Below are positions 45,142 to 53,797 of a DNA stretch of 64,000 bases, piece by piece; within the stretch, counting starts at the first letter, position 1, and every line of letters starts with the position of its first letter. Origin of the DNA: Chryseobacterium senegalense (GTDB lineage Bacteria; Bacteroidota; Bacteroidia; Flavobacteriales; Weeksellaceae); the NCBI GenBank assembly GCA_001403755.1, contig CYUH01000012.1, positions 62,001 to 126,000 on the forward strand, in the 5' to 3' direction. Made by a program: the position numbers and the translations under genes. The notes beneath the pieces were generated by a model. It did no database searches and was not told the origin of the DNA. It worked only from the letters and a program-made list of their open reading frames with translations.

Positions 45142-45768
45142 ATGAAAAAAATTATCTACCTTATTGGCTTCATCTCTACATTTTACGCTCATGCGCAAGT
45201 AGGAATTAACACCACTTCGCCATCCACTTCTTTTGATGTTTCAAAATCTTCTGTTGCTACTGTAGCCGATGGAGTACTTGTAACAAGAATTTCCGGTGAC
45301 GAACTGAAAGCCAAGGATGCTAATTATGGTACCAATCAGCATGCTACATTAGTGTATGTTACCAGCATTCCCACGACTGCCTCTACCAAAACGTCAAACA
45401 TTAAAACGCCCGGTTTTTATTACTATAATAACACCATCAGCAAATGGGTAGGCGCTTTTGGAAATAACAATTTCCCAAAATTTTTCTACATGCCATCAGT
45501 ATTGGTGAACACTTCCACCTTGGGAACAAAAACGATGGATTTATATAATTTGTACTATACACAGTTCAATACTCCGCCAGTAAAAAGCACCGGATCGACA
45601 GGCAGTATCCCTACTCTTCCAAAAAATGAACTGGAATATTATGTTACCTATTATGATACTTCTCTGATGAACAATGTATCTATAACTGCTGATGGAGTAA
45701 TGTCTTACAACGTGATAGGAAATGCTTCCGATGCAAGTTTTATGAATATTGTATTTGTGGTAAAATAA
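45142..45768 (+). CDS. Secreted protein of unknown function (VGINTTSPS type)
   Basis: A 208-residue protein with a signal peptide (MKKIIYLIGFISTFYAHAQ) followed by VGINTTSPSTSFDVSKSS. This opening is shared by many flavobacterial surface proteins annotated as hypothetical, some of which resemble tail-fibre parts. The rest is Thr/Ser/Tyr-rich beta structure with no type IX sorting tail. It is three bases before the lectin gene and probably co-expressed. Function not known. Confidence 0.72.
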   Translation: MKKIIYLIGFISTFYAHAQVGINTTSPSTSFDVSKSSVATVADGVLVTRISGDELKAKDANYGTNQHATLVYVTSIPTTASTKTSNIKTPGFYYYNNTISKWVGAFGNNNFPKFFYMPSVLVNTSTLGTKTMDLYNLYYTQFNTPPVKSTGSTGSIPTLPKNELEYYVTYYDTSLMNNVSITADGVMSYNVIGNASDASFMNIVFVVK

Positions 45769-45771
45769 CCG

Positions 45772-47163
45772 ATGATGATGAAGCAATTTTATAAAACTCT
45801 TTGCGGGGCTCTATTGTTTAGTTCGGGGATAGTTTTCTCTCAGTTTACCCTGACCAATACTTTTAGAACAAATGACGCAACCGGACTAAAGATTGGAGAT
45901 AATGCGACCCTTACGGCCGCCACAGGAGTTGATCCGAACGGAAGTGGGTGGTTGCGTCTTACCAATGGCTCAGCAAACCAAAAGGGTTACATGTATACAC
46001 AAGACAGTTTTCCGACAACCTTGGGTGTGCTTGCGGATTTTGAATATGTATCTTGGAGATCTTCAAACGACGGTTATTTGGGCGCTGATGGACTTACCTT
46101 TTTTCTTTTTGATGGAAATATCACTGATGCCAACTTCAAATTGGGAGGATACGGTGGATCTTTAGGTTATGCCACCTATTCTAACCCTGCAAATACCACG
46201 GGGTTAAGTGGAGGATATATCGGCGTAGGTTTTGATGAATACGGAAATTACGCTCGTGCAGCGGAAAACAGGAACGGAGGAACCACTGGCTTTGTACCAA
46301 ATGCAATTGTTCTACGTGGTCCAACCTCAGCAACATATACTGCATCAAACCCGTATTTAACCCACACTGCATTGGGCAACAGAACAGGAACTGATAATGA
46401 CATAAGAGGCCGCGATGAGATTGATTACAACACCATTGTTACTTCGCGACCAGCTCCTACTGCCTTTTACAGAAGAGTGCAAGTTTACATTACAAAATCC
46501 GGAAGTGATTATTTAATCAACATAAAGTGGAGAAAACAAGGTGAAACCACCTTCACCAACATTCTTACTTATACGATGAACGGAACCACTTATCCGCTGC
46601 CACCTACCTTAAAGTTAGGCTTTGCTGCCTCTACTGGTGGAGGATATAATTTTCATGAAATCCGAAATATCGTATTGACAACGCCGGGAAATATTCGTGT
46701 GGACAGCAGATCCAGTTCCGCATCACTATGTAATGATATAAAAGAGAACCCTATTACTTTTTCGATTGAAGTAACAAATGATACCGCAGCAAATCTAAAT
46801 AATATTGATTATACCAATCAGATACAGGACGCCGCAGGAAATCTTTTAGATATCACCAAATTTAAAATTACAAGCTTGTCAACTACTGGATTTACAAGTT
46901 CCAACTTGCCAACAAGCAACTTTACTTCCAACAGTATTACTGGTAAGTTAGGTTTGGCTAGCAATTCTTCAGGAATTATCACGATCACTGGGAACTACTA
47001 TAAAAGATCCATTCCAACCAATGCAAGTTTCAAAAGTGTTTCTACGGTAAATACTACGGAAATTACAGACAGCGATCTCACGAACAACTCGACGACCACT
47101 TCGATCTATGCTCGGAAATGCAGCATTCTTACAAACCCGTCGTTGCCTTCGTATAGTAAATAA
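45772..47163 (+). CDS. Secreted L-type lectin domain protein
   Basis: A 463-residue protein with a signal peptide ending near FSQ. The region from about 28 to 290 is an L-type (legume) lectin-like sandwich: GSGWLRLTNGSANQKGYMY, ADGLTFFLFDG, GYIGVGFDEYGNY and RVQVYITKSG. After that comes a DUF11-like domain (NPITFSIEVTNDTAANLNNI). The C-terminus is CSILTNPSLPSYSK, with no type IX sorting signal. The end therefore looks unusually short for a surface lectin, although the stop is followed by a strong terminator. Sugar binding is inferred from the fold. Confidence 0.82.
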   Translation: MMMKQFYKTLCGALLFSSGIVFSQFTLTNTFRTNDATGLKIGDNATLTAATGVDPNGSGWLRLTNGSANQKGYMYTQDSFPTTLGVLADFEYVSWRSSNDGYLGADGLTFFLFDGNITDANFKLGGYGGSLGYATYSNPANTTGLSGGYIGVGFDEYGNYARAAENRNGGTTGFVPNAIVLRGPTSATYTASNPYLTHTALGNRTGTDNDIRGRDEIDYNTIVTSRPAPTAFYRRVQVYITKSGSDYLINIKWRKQGETTFTNILTYTMNGTTYPLPPTLKLGFAASTGGGYNFHEIRNIVLTTPGNIRVDSRSSSASLCNDIKENPITFSIEVTNDTAANLNNIDYTNQIQDAAGNLLDITKFKITSLSTTGFTSSNLPTSNFTSNSITGKLGLASNSSGIITITGNYYKRSIPTNASFKSVSTVNTTEITDSDLTNNSTTTSIYARKCSILTNPSLPSYSK

Positions 47164-47181
47164 AATATACACAAGAGCTAA

Positions 47182-47216
47182 CAAAAAAGCCGCATTCGAT
47201 GAATGCGGCTTTTTTG
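47182..47216. terminator. Bidirectional terminator between lectin gene and purE
   Basis: AAAAAAGCCGCATTC (47183-47197) pairs perfectly with GAATGCGGCTTTTTT (47201-47215), a 15-bp stem with a 3-base loop, serving both convergent genes. Confidence 0.93.
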
Positions 47217-47220
47217 TTGT

Positions 47221-47721
47221 TTAATCAAAAGAATTAGGATGAAATTGCTTGATTTCATCCACTGTATCTAGCACTTTATTCTTTAAATAATGTTGATATT
47301 TCTGCAATTTCGTTGCGATCGTTTCATCGGAAGTTCCAATGATTTTCGCAGCTAAAATTCCTGCATTTGCGGCTCCGTTCAGCGCTACTGTTGCCACCGG
47401 TATTCCAGATGGCATCTGCAAAATCGATAAAACAGAATCCCATCCATCAATAGAATTTGACGATAAAATTGGCACACCAATCACCGGCAAAGTGGTGCAA
47501 CTCGCCACCATTCCCGGCAAATGAGCCGCTCCTCCCGCTCCGGCGATAATTACTTTCAAACCGCGGTCTTTAGCAGAATTTGCATACTCAAACATTCTTT
47601 CAGGAGTTCGGTGAGCCGAAACCACCGTTAATTCATAAGGAATTTCTAGAGATTTAAGAAAATCCGCTGCTTGCTGCATCACCGGCAAATCGCTTTTGCT
47701 GCCCATTATAATTCCTACCAT
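47221..47721 (-). CDS. purE: N5-carboxyaminoimidazole ribonucleotide mutase
   Basis: A 166-residue class I PurE, converting N5-CAIR to CAIR in purine synthesis. The signature GSKSDLP near 6-12 and the loop HRTPERM near 41 (general acid His) are clear, with [10 protein letters not shown] near 70. It follows purK after a 78-base gap on the same strand, the usual pairing. Confidence 0.96.
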   Translation of the reverse strand: MVGIIMGSKSDLPVMQQAADFLKSLEIPYELTVVSAHRTPERMFEYANSAKDRGLKVIIAGAGGAAHLPGMVASCTTLPVIGVPILSSNSIDGWDSVLSILQMPSGIPVATVALNGAANAGILAAKIIGTSDETIATKLQKYQHYLKNKVLDTVDEIKQFHPNSFD

Positions 47722-47799
47722 TTTTTTTTTATATTTTTTATCGTTAAAAAGATAATATTTTCAAATTTACAAAAATAAAACTTGAACCTTAGACATCCA

Positions 47800-48915
47800 T
47801 TATATGGTTTCCGCCTTCACTTTCACTAAAGATTTGATGTGGGTAAGCTTTTCTAAAAGTTCTTCTCGGGAATTTGCCAAAACATTAATGTGGCCCATTT
47901 TTCTGCCGGGTTTGGTATCGGTTTTTCCATAAAGATGTATGTAAGTTTGGGGTAGTTTCATCACTTCATTTAATCCTTCGTATTTCACTTTTCCTGAATA
48001 ATTTTCTTCTCCTACCAAATTCAGCATGCCGGAAAAACCAAAACTTGTTGTATCTGCAAGGGGTAAATTTTTCACCACGCGATAGAACTGTTCAAACTGG
48101 GAATTGGCATTTCCTTCCTGGCTTTGATGACCCGAATTGTGAAGTCTAGGAGCAGTTTCATTTACCCAAACCTTTCCGTTTTTATCTAAGAAAAGTTCAA
48201 TTGCAAATAGACCAGGGGAAGCAATTGCCATTGTAAATTGTTCCGCAATTTTGGTAATTTGATCTTCTACATCTGCAGAGATTGCCGCGGGACAAATGTT
48301 AAAATCCAAAAGGTTCAGCTTCGGATCGGCAACCATTTCTGTCACCGGAAAAGTTTGGCTTTCACCAGCTTCATTGATGCCTATAATTACAGACAATTCC
48401 TTATCAATATCTACCAACTTTTCCAAAACCGAAGGTACCTTCCACATTTTATCCAAATCTTCCTCCGATTTAATAATTTGTACGCCTTTGCCATCGTATC
48501 CGCCGGTATTCATTTTTTGTACGAACGGCAGCGAAAAATTTCTTTCCGAAGCATTTTGAATTACTTGAAACTCCGGACTAGGAATTTCATTTTCTAGATA
48601 AAAGTATTTCTGAAGAATTTTTTGTTGAATGATTTTTACACTTTTGGAATTCGGAACCACTTTTACACCTTGGTTTTCAAGGGTTTCCAAAGCCTCCGAA
48701 TTTACATGTTCAATTTCAATCGTTACCACATCTTTGTCTTTTCCGAAAGCCAAAACATCAATATAATCATTAAAATCACCTTTCACAAAATGAGAAATTC
48801 CAGCACAAGAACAATCCGGATTTGGATCCAAAACATGGAATTCATCATCGTATTTCAACGCTTCTTGAATAAACATTCGGCCCAACTGACCGCCTCCTAA
48901 AATTCCGATTTTCAT
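47800..48915 (-). CDS. purK: N5-carboxyaminoimidazole ribonucleotide synthase
   Basis: A 371-residue ATP-grasp enzyme making N5-CAIR from AIR, ATP and bicarbonate. The start is IGILGGGQLGRM, followed by NTGGYDGKGVQII as the ATP-grasp loop and NETAPRLHNSGH as the metal/AIR region. It is upstream of purE, whose product uses its product. Confidence 0.96.
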   Translation of the reverse strand: MKIGILGGGQLGRMFIQEALKYDDEFHVLDPNPDCSCAGISHFVKGDFNDYIDVLAFGKDKDVVTIEIEHVNSEALETLENQGVKVVPNSKSVKIIQQKILQKYFYLENEIPSPEFQVIQNASERNFSLPFVQKMNTGGYDGKGVQIIKSEEDLDKMWKVPSVLEKLVDIDKELSVIIGINEAGESQTFPVTEMVADPKLNLLDFNICPAAISADVEDQITKIAEQFTMAIASPGLFAIELFLDKNGKVWVNETAPRLHNSGHQSQEGNANSQFEQFYRVVKNLPLADTTSFGFSGMLNLVGEENYSGKVKYEGLNEVMKLPQTYIHLYGKTDTKPGRKMGHINVLANSREELLEKLTHIKSLVKVKAETI

Positions 48916-48953
48916 TTTTATAGATTAAATTTTATTTAATAATCATTTATTCT

Positions 48954-49337
48954 TCATCCATTCATTTCATAAAATTCCAGCGGCAAATCGTCGGGATCTC
49001 GAGTGAAAAAGAATTTCTTGTTGGTAAATTCATCCACCCGAATTTCTTCACAAACCAATCCTTTGGAAATCAATTCCGCTCGTTTATCCTCCACATTTTC
49101 TACCGCAAATGCCAAATGCCTCAATCCGCAACTTTCTGGTCGCGAAGGCCTTGCCGGAGGATTAGGGAAAGAAAACAATTCGATAATATACTGATTTCCA
49201 ATACCCAAATCCAATTTATATGAATCACGATCAGCGCGGTAAACTTCATATAAAATACGAAGTCCTAAAATTTCGGTATAGAAGTTTTTGGAGATTTCGT
49301 AATTCGAACAAATAATCGCGATGTGATGAATGTGCAT
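48954..49337 (-). CDS. VOC-family (glyoxalase I-like) protein
   Basis: A 127-residue two-module vicinal-oxygen-chelate protein of the YaeR/SMU1112c type. Metal ligands are His 5 in HIHHIAI, Glu near 53 (IIELF), His near 73 in LRHLAFAV and Glu near 121. The substrate is unknown. It is one base downstream of the isochorismate synthase gene, so co-translation is likely, but no pathway link is established. Confidence 0.85.
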   Translation of the reverse strand: MHIHHIAIICSNYEISKNFYTEILGLRILYEVYRADRDSYKLDLGIGNQYIIELFSFPNPPARPSRPESCGLRHLAFAVENVEDKRAELISKGLVCEEIRVDEFTNKKFFFTRDPDDLPLEFYEMNG

Positions 49338-49338
49338 T

Positions 49339-50316
49339 CTAATTTTTCTTTATCTCTAAATTTTTCAAAATGGCTTGAGATTTTAGTTCGGTTTCCTTCC
49401 ACTCTTTTTCAGGCATACTTTCCGCAGTAATACCGCCACCAACATAGATCAAAGCTGCATTTTTGAAAAACTCCGCACACCGCAAATTGACAAAATATTG
49501 TATCGTTTGCGCTGTCTCGACCTGAATATATCCTGCATAAAATTTCCGAGGGTGAGGTTCGAAATTTTCAATTGCCTCTTTGCATAATTCCTTTGGAATT
49601 CCACAAACAGCAGGCGTTGGATGAAGTTCAGCAATAAGATCTTCTAGTTTAGAATTCTCAATTTGTGCTTTAAAATCTGTTCTCAAATGCTTAATGTTTC
49701 CGGAAATATGATCGTAGGTTTCCGATTCAGTAACTTCTGAAGCAAATTTTTTAAGGATATTTTTAATGAATTCCGTGACAGGTTTTTGTTCCTCTACCTC
49801 TTTTGAAGTCCAGGAATCTTCGACAGGAATAGTTCCCGCCAGACTCATGGTTGCAAACTCGGAAGTTTTGTTGTTGAATTTACCCAGAACTTCAGAAAAG
49901 GCACCGATCCAACAGCGATCATCTTTAATAAAAAGATACACAAAAGCGTTCGGATAGGATTCACATAAATTCAGGAATGTTTGGTTTAAATCAACTGCAA
50001 ATTCATTAAAAACAACCAACTTTCTTCTGGAAATCACCAATTTTGAAAGATTGTGTTCTTGAATAAAATGAATTACTTTGTCTAATTTCTGCTGATATTC
50101 AATTTGTTTTTCTTCTTGAAAATCAATTAATTCACCTGATAAATCTGAACTTAAAATGTTCAGGTTTTGAAAGTGAGAAAGCGAAATCTCTTTTAAATCT
50201 CCCTCAAAATCCATCCTTTCAGATTGATCAAAAGAATGGAAAGAAACATGCTGCGAAGCTGAATTTTGCTCAGTGGTCCACAATGTTTCGGAGAAAGGAA
50301 ATCTAAAGAAAACCAT
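49339..50316 (-). CDS. Isochorismate synthase (chorismate-binding, MenF/EntC type)
   Basis: A 325-residue member of the chorismate-binding family, short at the N-terminus. The catalytic domain shows SKLVISRRKLV (Lys general base region), ATMSLAGTIPVED, HLRTDFK and LHPTPAVCGIPKE, all family hallmarks. It turns chorismate to isochorismate, the first step to menaquinone or a siderophore. With the hotdog thioesterase gene two bases away, menaquinone is more likely. ATG 50316. Confidence 0.88.
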   Translation of the reverse strand: MVFFRFPFSETLWTTEQNSASQHVSFHSFDQSERMDFEGDLKEISLSHFQNLNILSSDLSGELIDFQEEKQIEYQQKLDKVIHFIQEHNLSKLVISRRKLVVFNEFAVDLNQTFLNLCESYPNAFVYLFIKDDRCWIGAFSEVLGKFNNKTSEFATMSLAGTIPVEDSWTSKEVEEQKPVTEFIKNILKKFASEVTESETYDHISGNIKHLRTDFKAQIENSKLEDLIAELHPTPAVCGIPKELCKEAIENFEPHPRKFYAGYIQVETAQTIQYFVNLRCAEFFKNAALIYVGGGITAESMPEKEWKETELKSQAILKNLEIKKN

Positions 50317-50318
50317 AT

Positions 50319-50747
50319 CTACTGCGGTCTTGGAATGATATTGTTGGTCATCGTGGTGTGATTTATCAATGCACCTTTTTCATCGCGAATTTCGATTTCG
50401 GAAACATGCATGGTATTCCCTTTTCTGATAAATCTTGCGGTTCCTGTTATGGTACCATCTTTCTTACTTCGCAAATGATTGGAATTAATATTGGTTCCCA
50501 CCGGCACTACTTTTTCGGTATCGACATGCAAAACGGAGAGACAAGACCCCAAGGTTTCCGCCAAAACGCAGCTTGCGCCACCATGTAAAATACCAAAAGG
50601 TTGATGAACTTTTGGAGTAACCGGCATTGTGGCAGTAAGCGATTCATCGGTAACATTTGTAAAAACGATGGATAATGTTTTGCCCAAATTTTCCCCACCC
50701 CAATTATTTAATTGATGTAATATTTCGTTTTTTTTACGGTCTTCCAT
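50319..50747 (-). CDS. Hotdog-fold thioesterase (PaaI family, possible DHNA-CoA hydrolase)
   Basis: A 142-residue hotdog-fold thioesterase. HGGASCVLAETLGS near 53-66 is the PaaI/MenI active-site helix with the catalytic Glu, and NHLRSKKDGTITGTARF follows. Some members release 1,4-dihydroxy-2-naphthoate from its CoA ester in menaquinone synthesis. The next gene is isochorismate synthase with a two-base gap, which supports this. Another acyl-CoA substrate remains possible. Confidence 0.85.
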   Translation of the reverse strand: MEDRKKNEILHQLNNWGGENLGKTLSIVFTNVTDESLTATMPVTPKVHQPFGILHGGASCVLAETLGSCLSVLHVDTEKVVPVGTNINSNHLRSKKDGTITGTARFIRKGNTMHVSEIEIRDEKGALINHTTMTNNIIPRPQ

Positions 50748-50762
50748 ATTGAATTTTAGAAA

Positions 50763-51329
50763 TTAATAGATTTTAGGATTCCATTTTTCCGGATATTTCG
50801 GAGTGATATTTTTGTAATAATTCTCCATTTCCTGCATGATATCTTCGAAAGTCCGGGTTTCCAAATCTTCTACAGAAATTTTATAGCCCAGATGGATTTC
50901 TTTGTGTTTGAAATCGCCTGCTGCAACCACAATCGGAACTTTAGCAGCGAGTGCCATGTGATAAAACCCTTTTCGCCACTTGGGTACCCAACTTCTGGTT
51001 CCTTCGGGAGTAATTACAAGACTGAAATCATCTTTTTTGAACTCATCGGCAACGAAATTCACCAAATCATTTTTCTGTGAACGGTCAATCCCAATTCCGC
51101 CTAAAGCTTTAACGATAAAGCCATACCAAGCTTTGGTGTGCGCATCTTTGATGATGATTTTCAGCGGTTTATCGAGTGCCCAATATGCCAAATTTCCCAA
51201 AATATATTCTGAGTTGGAAGTATGAGGAGCCACTACAAGAATACATCGGTTGAGCGTTTCTACATCGCCTTCAAGAACGATTTTCCAGCCAACAAGTTTC
51301 AGGATCAGTTTTCCGAGGAATTTTTTCAT
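50763..51329 (-). CDS. Lysophospholipid (1-acylglycerol-3-phosphate) acyltransferase-like protein
   Basis: A 188-residue PlsC-family protein. The EGTR motif (VITPEGTRSW) is intact. The catalytic HX4D box is changed: PHTSNSEYIL gives H-x4-E. PlsC transfers fatty acyl chains to lysophosphatidate. Whether a Glu supports this is unclear. ATG 51329 is used; the TTG at 51347 lies beside a terminator stem. The gene starts 15 bases before the thioesterase on the same strand, and its 5' side holds a terminator, so read-through or a weak internal promoter is required. Confidence 0.8.
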   Translation of the reverse strand: MKKFLGKLILKLVGWKIVLEGDVETLNRCILVVAPHTSNSEYILGNLAYWALDKPLKIIIKDAHTKAWYGFIVKALGGIGIDRSQKNDLVNFVADEFKKDDFSLVITPEGTRSWVPKWRKGFYHMALAAKVPIVVAAGDFKHKEIHLGYKISVEDLETRTFEDIMQEMENYYKNITPKYPEKWNPKIY

Positions 51330-51343
51330 TTTGAAATATTTAA

Positions 51344-51378
51344 ACAAAAAAGTATAACCAGTGTATTGGTTATACTTT
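51344..51378 (-). terminator. Terminator/attenuator between tiny peptide and acyltransferase gene
   Basis: AAAGTATAACCA (51349-51360) pairs perfectly with TGGTTATACTTT (51367-51378), a 12-bp stem with a 6-base loop, followed on the minus strand by a T run. It ends the tiny peptide unit and may attenuate the acyltransferase operon. Confidence 0.85.
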
Positions 51379-51405
51379 ACAAATATATTGAATTAATATT
51401 CTTAA

Positions 51406-51468
51406 CTAAAATAAACTGCTGATGAAATCGATGATTTTGATTGCGATTTCAATAACGAACTGTACCAT
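51406..51468 (-). CDS. Tiny amphipathic peptide (20 residues)
   Basis: ATG at 51468 opens a 20-codon frame ending in TAG at 51406-51408. The product starts MVQFVIEIAIKII and ends DFISSLF. Nearly all residues are hydrophobic, with Glu 7, Lys 11 and Asp 14 spaced to lie on one helix face. A possible promoter box (TAATTTCG, one base off) is 49 bases upstream and a perfect terminator 27 bases downstream, so it makes a self-contained transcript. It could be a membrane-active or leader peptide. No homologue was searched. Confidence 0.5.
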   Translation of the reverse strand: MVQFVIEIAIKIIDFISSLF

Positions 51469-51517
51469 GATTTGCTGTTGTTTAAATGTTAATAGTGACT
51501 GGTTAAAATTAACAGTA

Positions 51518-51550
51518 CGAAATTAAGTTTTATTTTAATAAAATCACAAA
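51518..51550 (-). promoter_or_regulatory. Possible promoter of the tiny peptide gene
   Basis: On the minus strand TTTG (51547-51550), 21 bases, TAATTTCG (51518-51525), the latter one base off TAnnTTTG. Confidence 0.4.
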
Positions 51551-51596
51551 ATAACATGTTAAAATTTATTAAAATATTTTATCGTGGAACAAGCGA

Positions 51597-51633
51597 AAAG
51601 CGGATTTTTTATAAAGATAAATGCCTCCGCCTT
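51597..51633 (-). terminator. Possible weak terminator of the PspC-domain gene
   Basis: AAGGCGGA and TCCGCTTT on the minus strand (51626-51633 and 51597-51604) form an 8-bp stem with one G-U pair and a long 21-base loop, then TTCGC. Weak. Confidence 0.4.
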
Positions 51634-51649
51634 TGCTCATCCACTCTCA

Positions 51650-53347
51650 TTATTTAGTTTTAATGGAAATTTCTTTCTTGCCGTTCTTGATGGAAATATT
51701 CACATCCTGAAATTTATCAAAATCTACTTTCATAGAATCCATTACTTTATCAGCTGCTGCTTTTGGCATTTTTTTCCCGTTGATGATTACGCTGTCAGCA
51801 TCATTGGAACTGTACTGAATCGTAGATCCATTGATTTTTATTTTATTTTTTTCGATCACCACGCCGTTGTCGTCACTATCATCATCATTTCCGTCACCAT
51901 CAAGATCGCCATCGAGGTTTACGCCATCTTCTTTCAGTTTGAAAACTTTTGTGGACATCGGAACAACCAATTCATAATTCACAGAATAATCGCGGAAACG
52001 GTGTTTGTAAGGATACTTAACGAAATTTGGCAAGAGGATTTTGTTGTTTTCAATTTCCAGAGGAACAGTCAATTCAATAGGAACATTGTAGCCTTCTCCT
52101 TCTTTTTTGATGATTAAATAAGGTGTTTTCACATCCGCTTTGCGCGTTACATTTACGTAAGGATAATCTTCTTCGTAGACATCTTTCTTGTCGGAATAAA
52201 TATCGTCATCATATCCGATAAAGTTTTGCGGAATAACCACTTGTTTTATATCCACATACAAACTATCAGAAGTGGTATTGATGGCGACGTTTTCGGTATC
52301 AACCTTATGACCTTTGTAGATCATATCTTTTTTTGCCATGTTGATTCCGAAATAAGTTCCGAATGCCAAAAGGATTAAAAATAATGCTCCAAGTACATAT
52401 CCTACGTTTCTCAATTGAGTTTTCGGTGAGATTAATTTGATGGAAAGCAAGCTGAATAATAGTGCAGGAATCAATACTCCGATAATCATCATTCCATATA
52501 AAACATTGCTCATTCCGCCATCTTCAAAAAGAAAATTAAATTCTCTTAGCGGTGGAAATTCATTGGTCCCAAACATTCCGAAGAGGAAAAATGCACCTAC
52601 AATACACATTAATGCCATGAAAGCGAACAGACTTCCTAGAATATAGCGGAACACGTTCCACAAACCGCTTCCTGCATTGTTGATATACGGTTTATTTTCG
52701 TTGTAGATCTCGCCTACTCTTTGGGTAGATTCGTTTGCAAATTGCACCAATTTGTTGGATTCATTTTTTAAATTATCAAAATTCATGGGCTTTCCCTTCA
52801 TTTTCAAAAAATCCGTTGCTGTTTCTGCTTTTGGCAAAACGATCCAAAGAATCACATAAATTAAGATGATTAATGAAGTAGAAATTGCCGCAGTGAAAAT
52901 TCCTAAAATTGCAACGCCCAGCCAAATAGCACGCATCGCACTTATATCCATTCCAACATAATGAGCTAAACCGGCGCAAACTCCAGCGATTTTCTGTTTC
53001 TCAGGATCACGGAAAAGTTGTTTTTGGCGGCTGTTACCTGCAGATTTACTTTCTTTTCTGGCATTTTTTTCCGAGAAATAAGCTTCTTCTTGTTCTTCGA
53101 TTTGCTCAGGTTTTCCGATTTGGGAAATTACTTTTTCTACATCAGCATCGTTGATAACTTCTCTTTTACCAAGGGTATCTTTGAAGATTTCCACCATTCT
53201 GATTTCGATATCGTGCATTACCTCATCTGCTTCGTGTGCATCCAAAGAGCTTCGGAGCGCAGCAAGGTAATCGCTGAGTTTGATGTATGCATGTTCCTCG
53301 ATTGTGAAAGAGAAACCGGCGAGTCCTATTGAGAGTGTCTTGTTCAT
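51650..53347 (-). CDS. PspC-domain membrane protein
   Basis: A 565-residue protein. The first 90 residues resemble the small helical head of HAAS/DUF1700-type proteins (YIKLSDYLAALRSSLDAHEA). A PspC domain follows (KQKIAGVCAGLAHYVGMDI, near 115-133) with a membrane helix. Further membrane segments lie near 165, 230, 285 and 320, then a long soluble tail with a Gly/Asp-rich calcium-like run DGDLDGDGNDDDSDDN near 490. PspC proteins take part in envelope stress. The gene is four bases downstream of a PadR regulator gene and probably controlled by it. Confidence 0.85.
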   Translation of the reverse strand: MNKTLSIGLAGFSFTIEEHAYIKLSDYLAALRSSLDAHEADEVMHDIEIRMVEIFKDTLGKREVINDADVEKVISQIGKPEQIEEQEEAYFSEKNARKESKSAGNSRQKQLFRDPEKQKIAGVCAGLAHYVGMDISAMRAIWLGVAILGIFTAAISTSLIILIYVILWIVLPKAETATDFLKMKGKPMNFDNLKNESNKLVQFANESTQRVGEIYNENKPYINNAGSGLWNVFRYILGSLFAFMALMCIVGAFFLFGMFGTNEFPPLREFNFLFEDGGMSNVLYGMMIIGVLIPALLFSLLSIKLISPKTQLRNVGYVLGALFLILLAFGTYFGINMAKKDMIYKGHKVDTENVAINTTSDSLYVDIKQVVIPQNFIGYDDDIYSDKKDVYEEDYPYVNVTRKADVKTPYLIIKKEGEGYNVPIELTVPLEIENNKILLPNFVKYPYKHRFRDYSVNYELVVPMSTKVFKLKEDGVNLDGDLDGDGNDDDSDDNGVVIEKNKIKINGSTIQYSSNDADSVIINGKKMPKAAADKVMDSMKVDFDKFQDVNISIKNGKKEISIKTK

Positions 53348-53351
53348 GGTT

Positions 53352-53723
53352 TTAAGTATTTGGCTGGAACGAGCTTTCAGGTGCGTTCGTCGGGTTATTG
53401 TTTTTAGTAATTTGGTTTACAGATTCGGTAAGTTCATTCCAAGTATTGAGCAATTCAGCGAGAAAAAGTTTGCCTTTTTCGGTAATCTGATAGTATTTTC
53501 TTGGAGGTCCTCCGGTAGATTCTTCCCATCGGTACGAAAGGAATTCTCCGTTTTTCAATCTTGTAAGCAGAGGGTAAAGGGTACCTTCCACCACATCCAG
53601 TTTTCCTTTTTTGAGCTCGTCGATTAAATCGGAAACATACATTTCTCGTCGGTCGATCAAACTCAAAATACAGAATTCCAGAATTCCTTTCCGCATTTGC
53701 GCTTTGGTGTTTTCGGTGTTCAT
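53352..53723 (-). CDS. PadR family transcriptional regulator
   Basis: A 123-residue PadR-type regulator with a winged helix: KGILEFCILSLIDRREMYV, VVEGTLYPLLTRLKNGEFLS and RKYYQITEKGKL. PadR proteins are often repressors of a neighbouring membrane gene. Four bases separate it from the PspC-domain gene. A promoter box (TATCTTTG) is at 53798-53805, and a symmetrical CCAGCTCT/AGAGTTGG element (53763-53779) lies in the leader and may be its operator. Confidence 0.9.
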   Translation of the reverse strand: MNTENTKAQMRKGILEFCILSLIDRREMYVSDLIDELKKGKLDVVEGTLYPLLTRLKNGEFLSYRWEESTGGPPRKYYQITEKGKLFLAELLNTWNELTESVNQITKNNNPTNAPESSFQPNT

Positions 53724-53762
53724 ATTATTTGAGGTTATTAATTGGTATCTTATTAAAATTTT

Positions 53763-53779
53763 CCAGCTCTTAGAGTTGG
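53763..53779. promoter_or_regulatory. Inverted repeat in the padR leader, possible operator
   Basis: CCAGCTCT, one base, AGAGTTGG: 8-base arms with one G-U/G-T mismatch, between the -7 box and the padR ATG. Role inferred. Confidence 0.35.
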
Positions 53780-53797
53780 AATCTCATTCTTACAATG

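Noticed and set aside
51584-52117. 177-codon frame antisense to the PspC-domain gene
   Set aside because: Shadow of the strong minus-strand gene; Phe/Ile-rich composition without recognisable domains.
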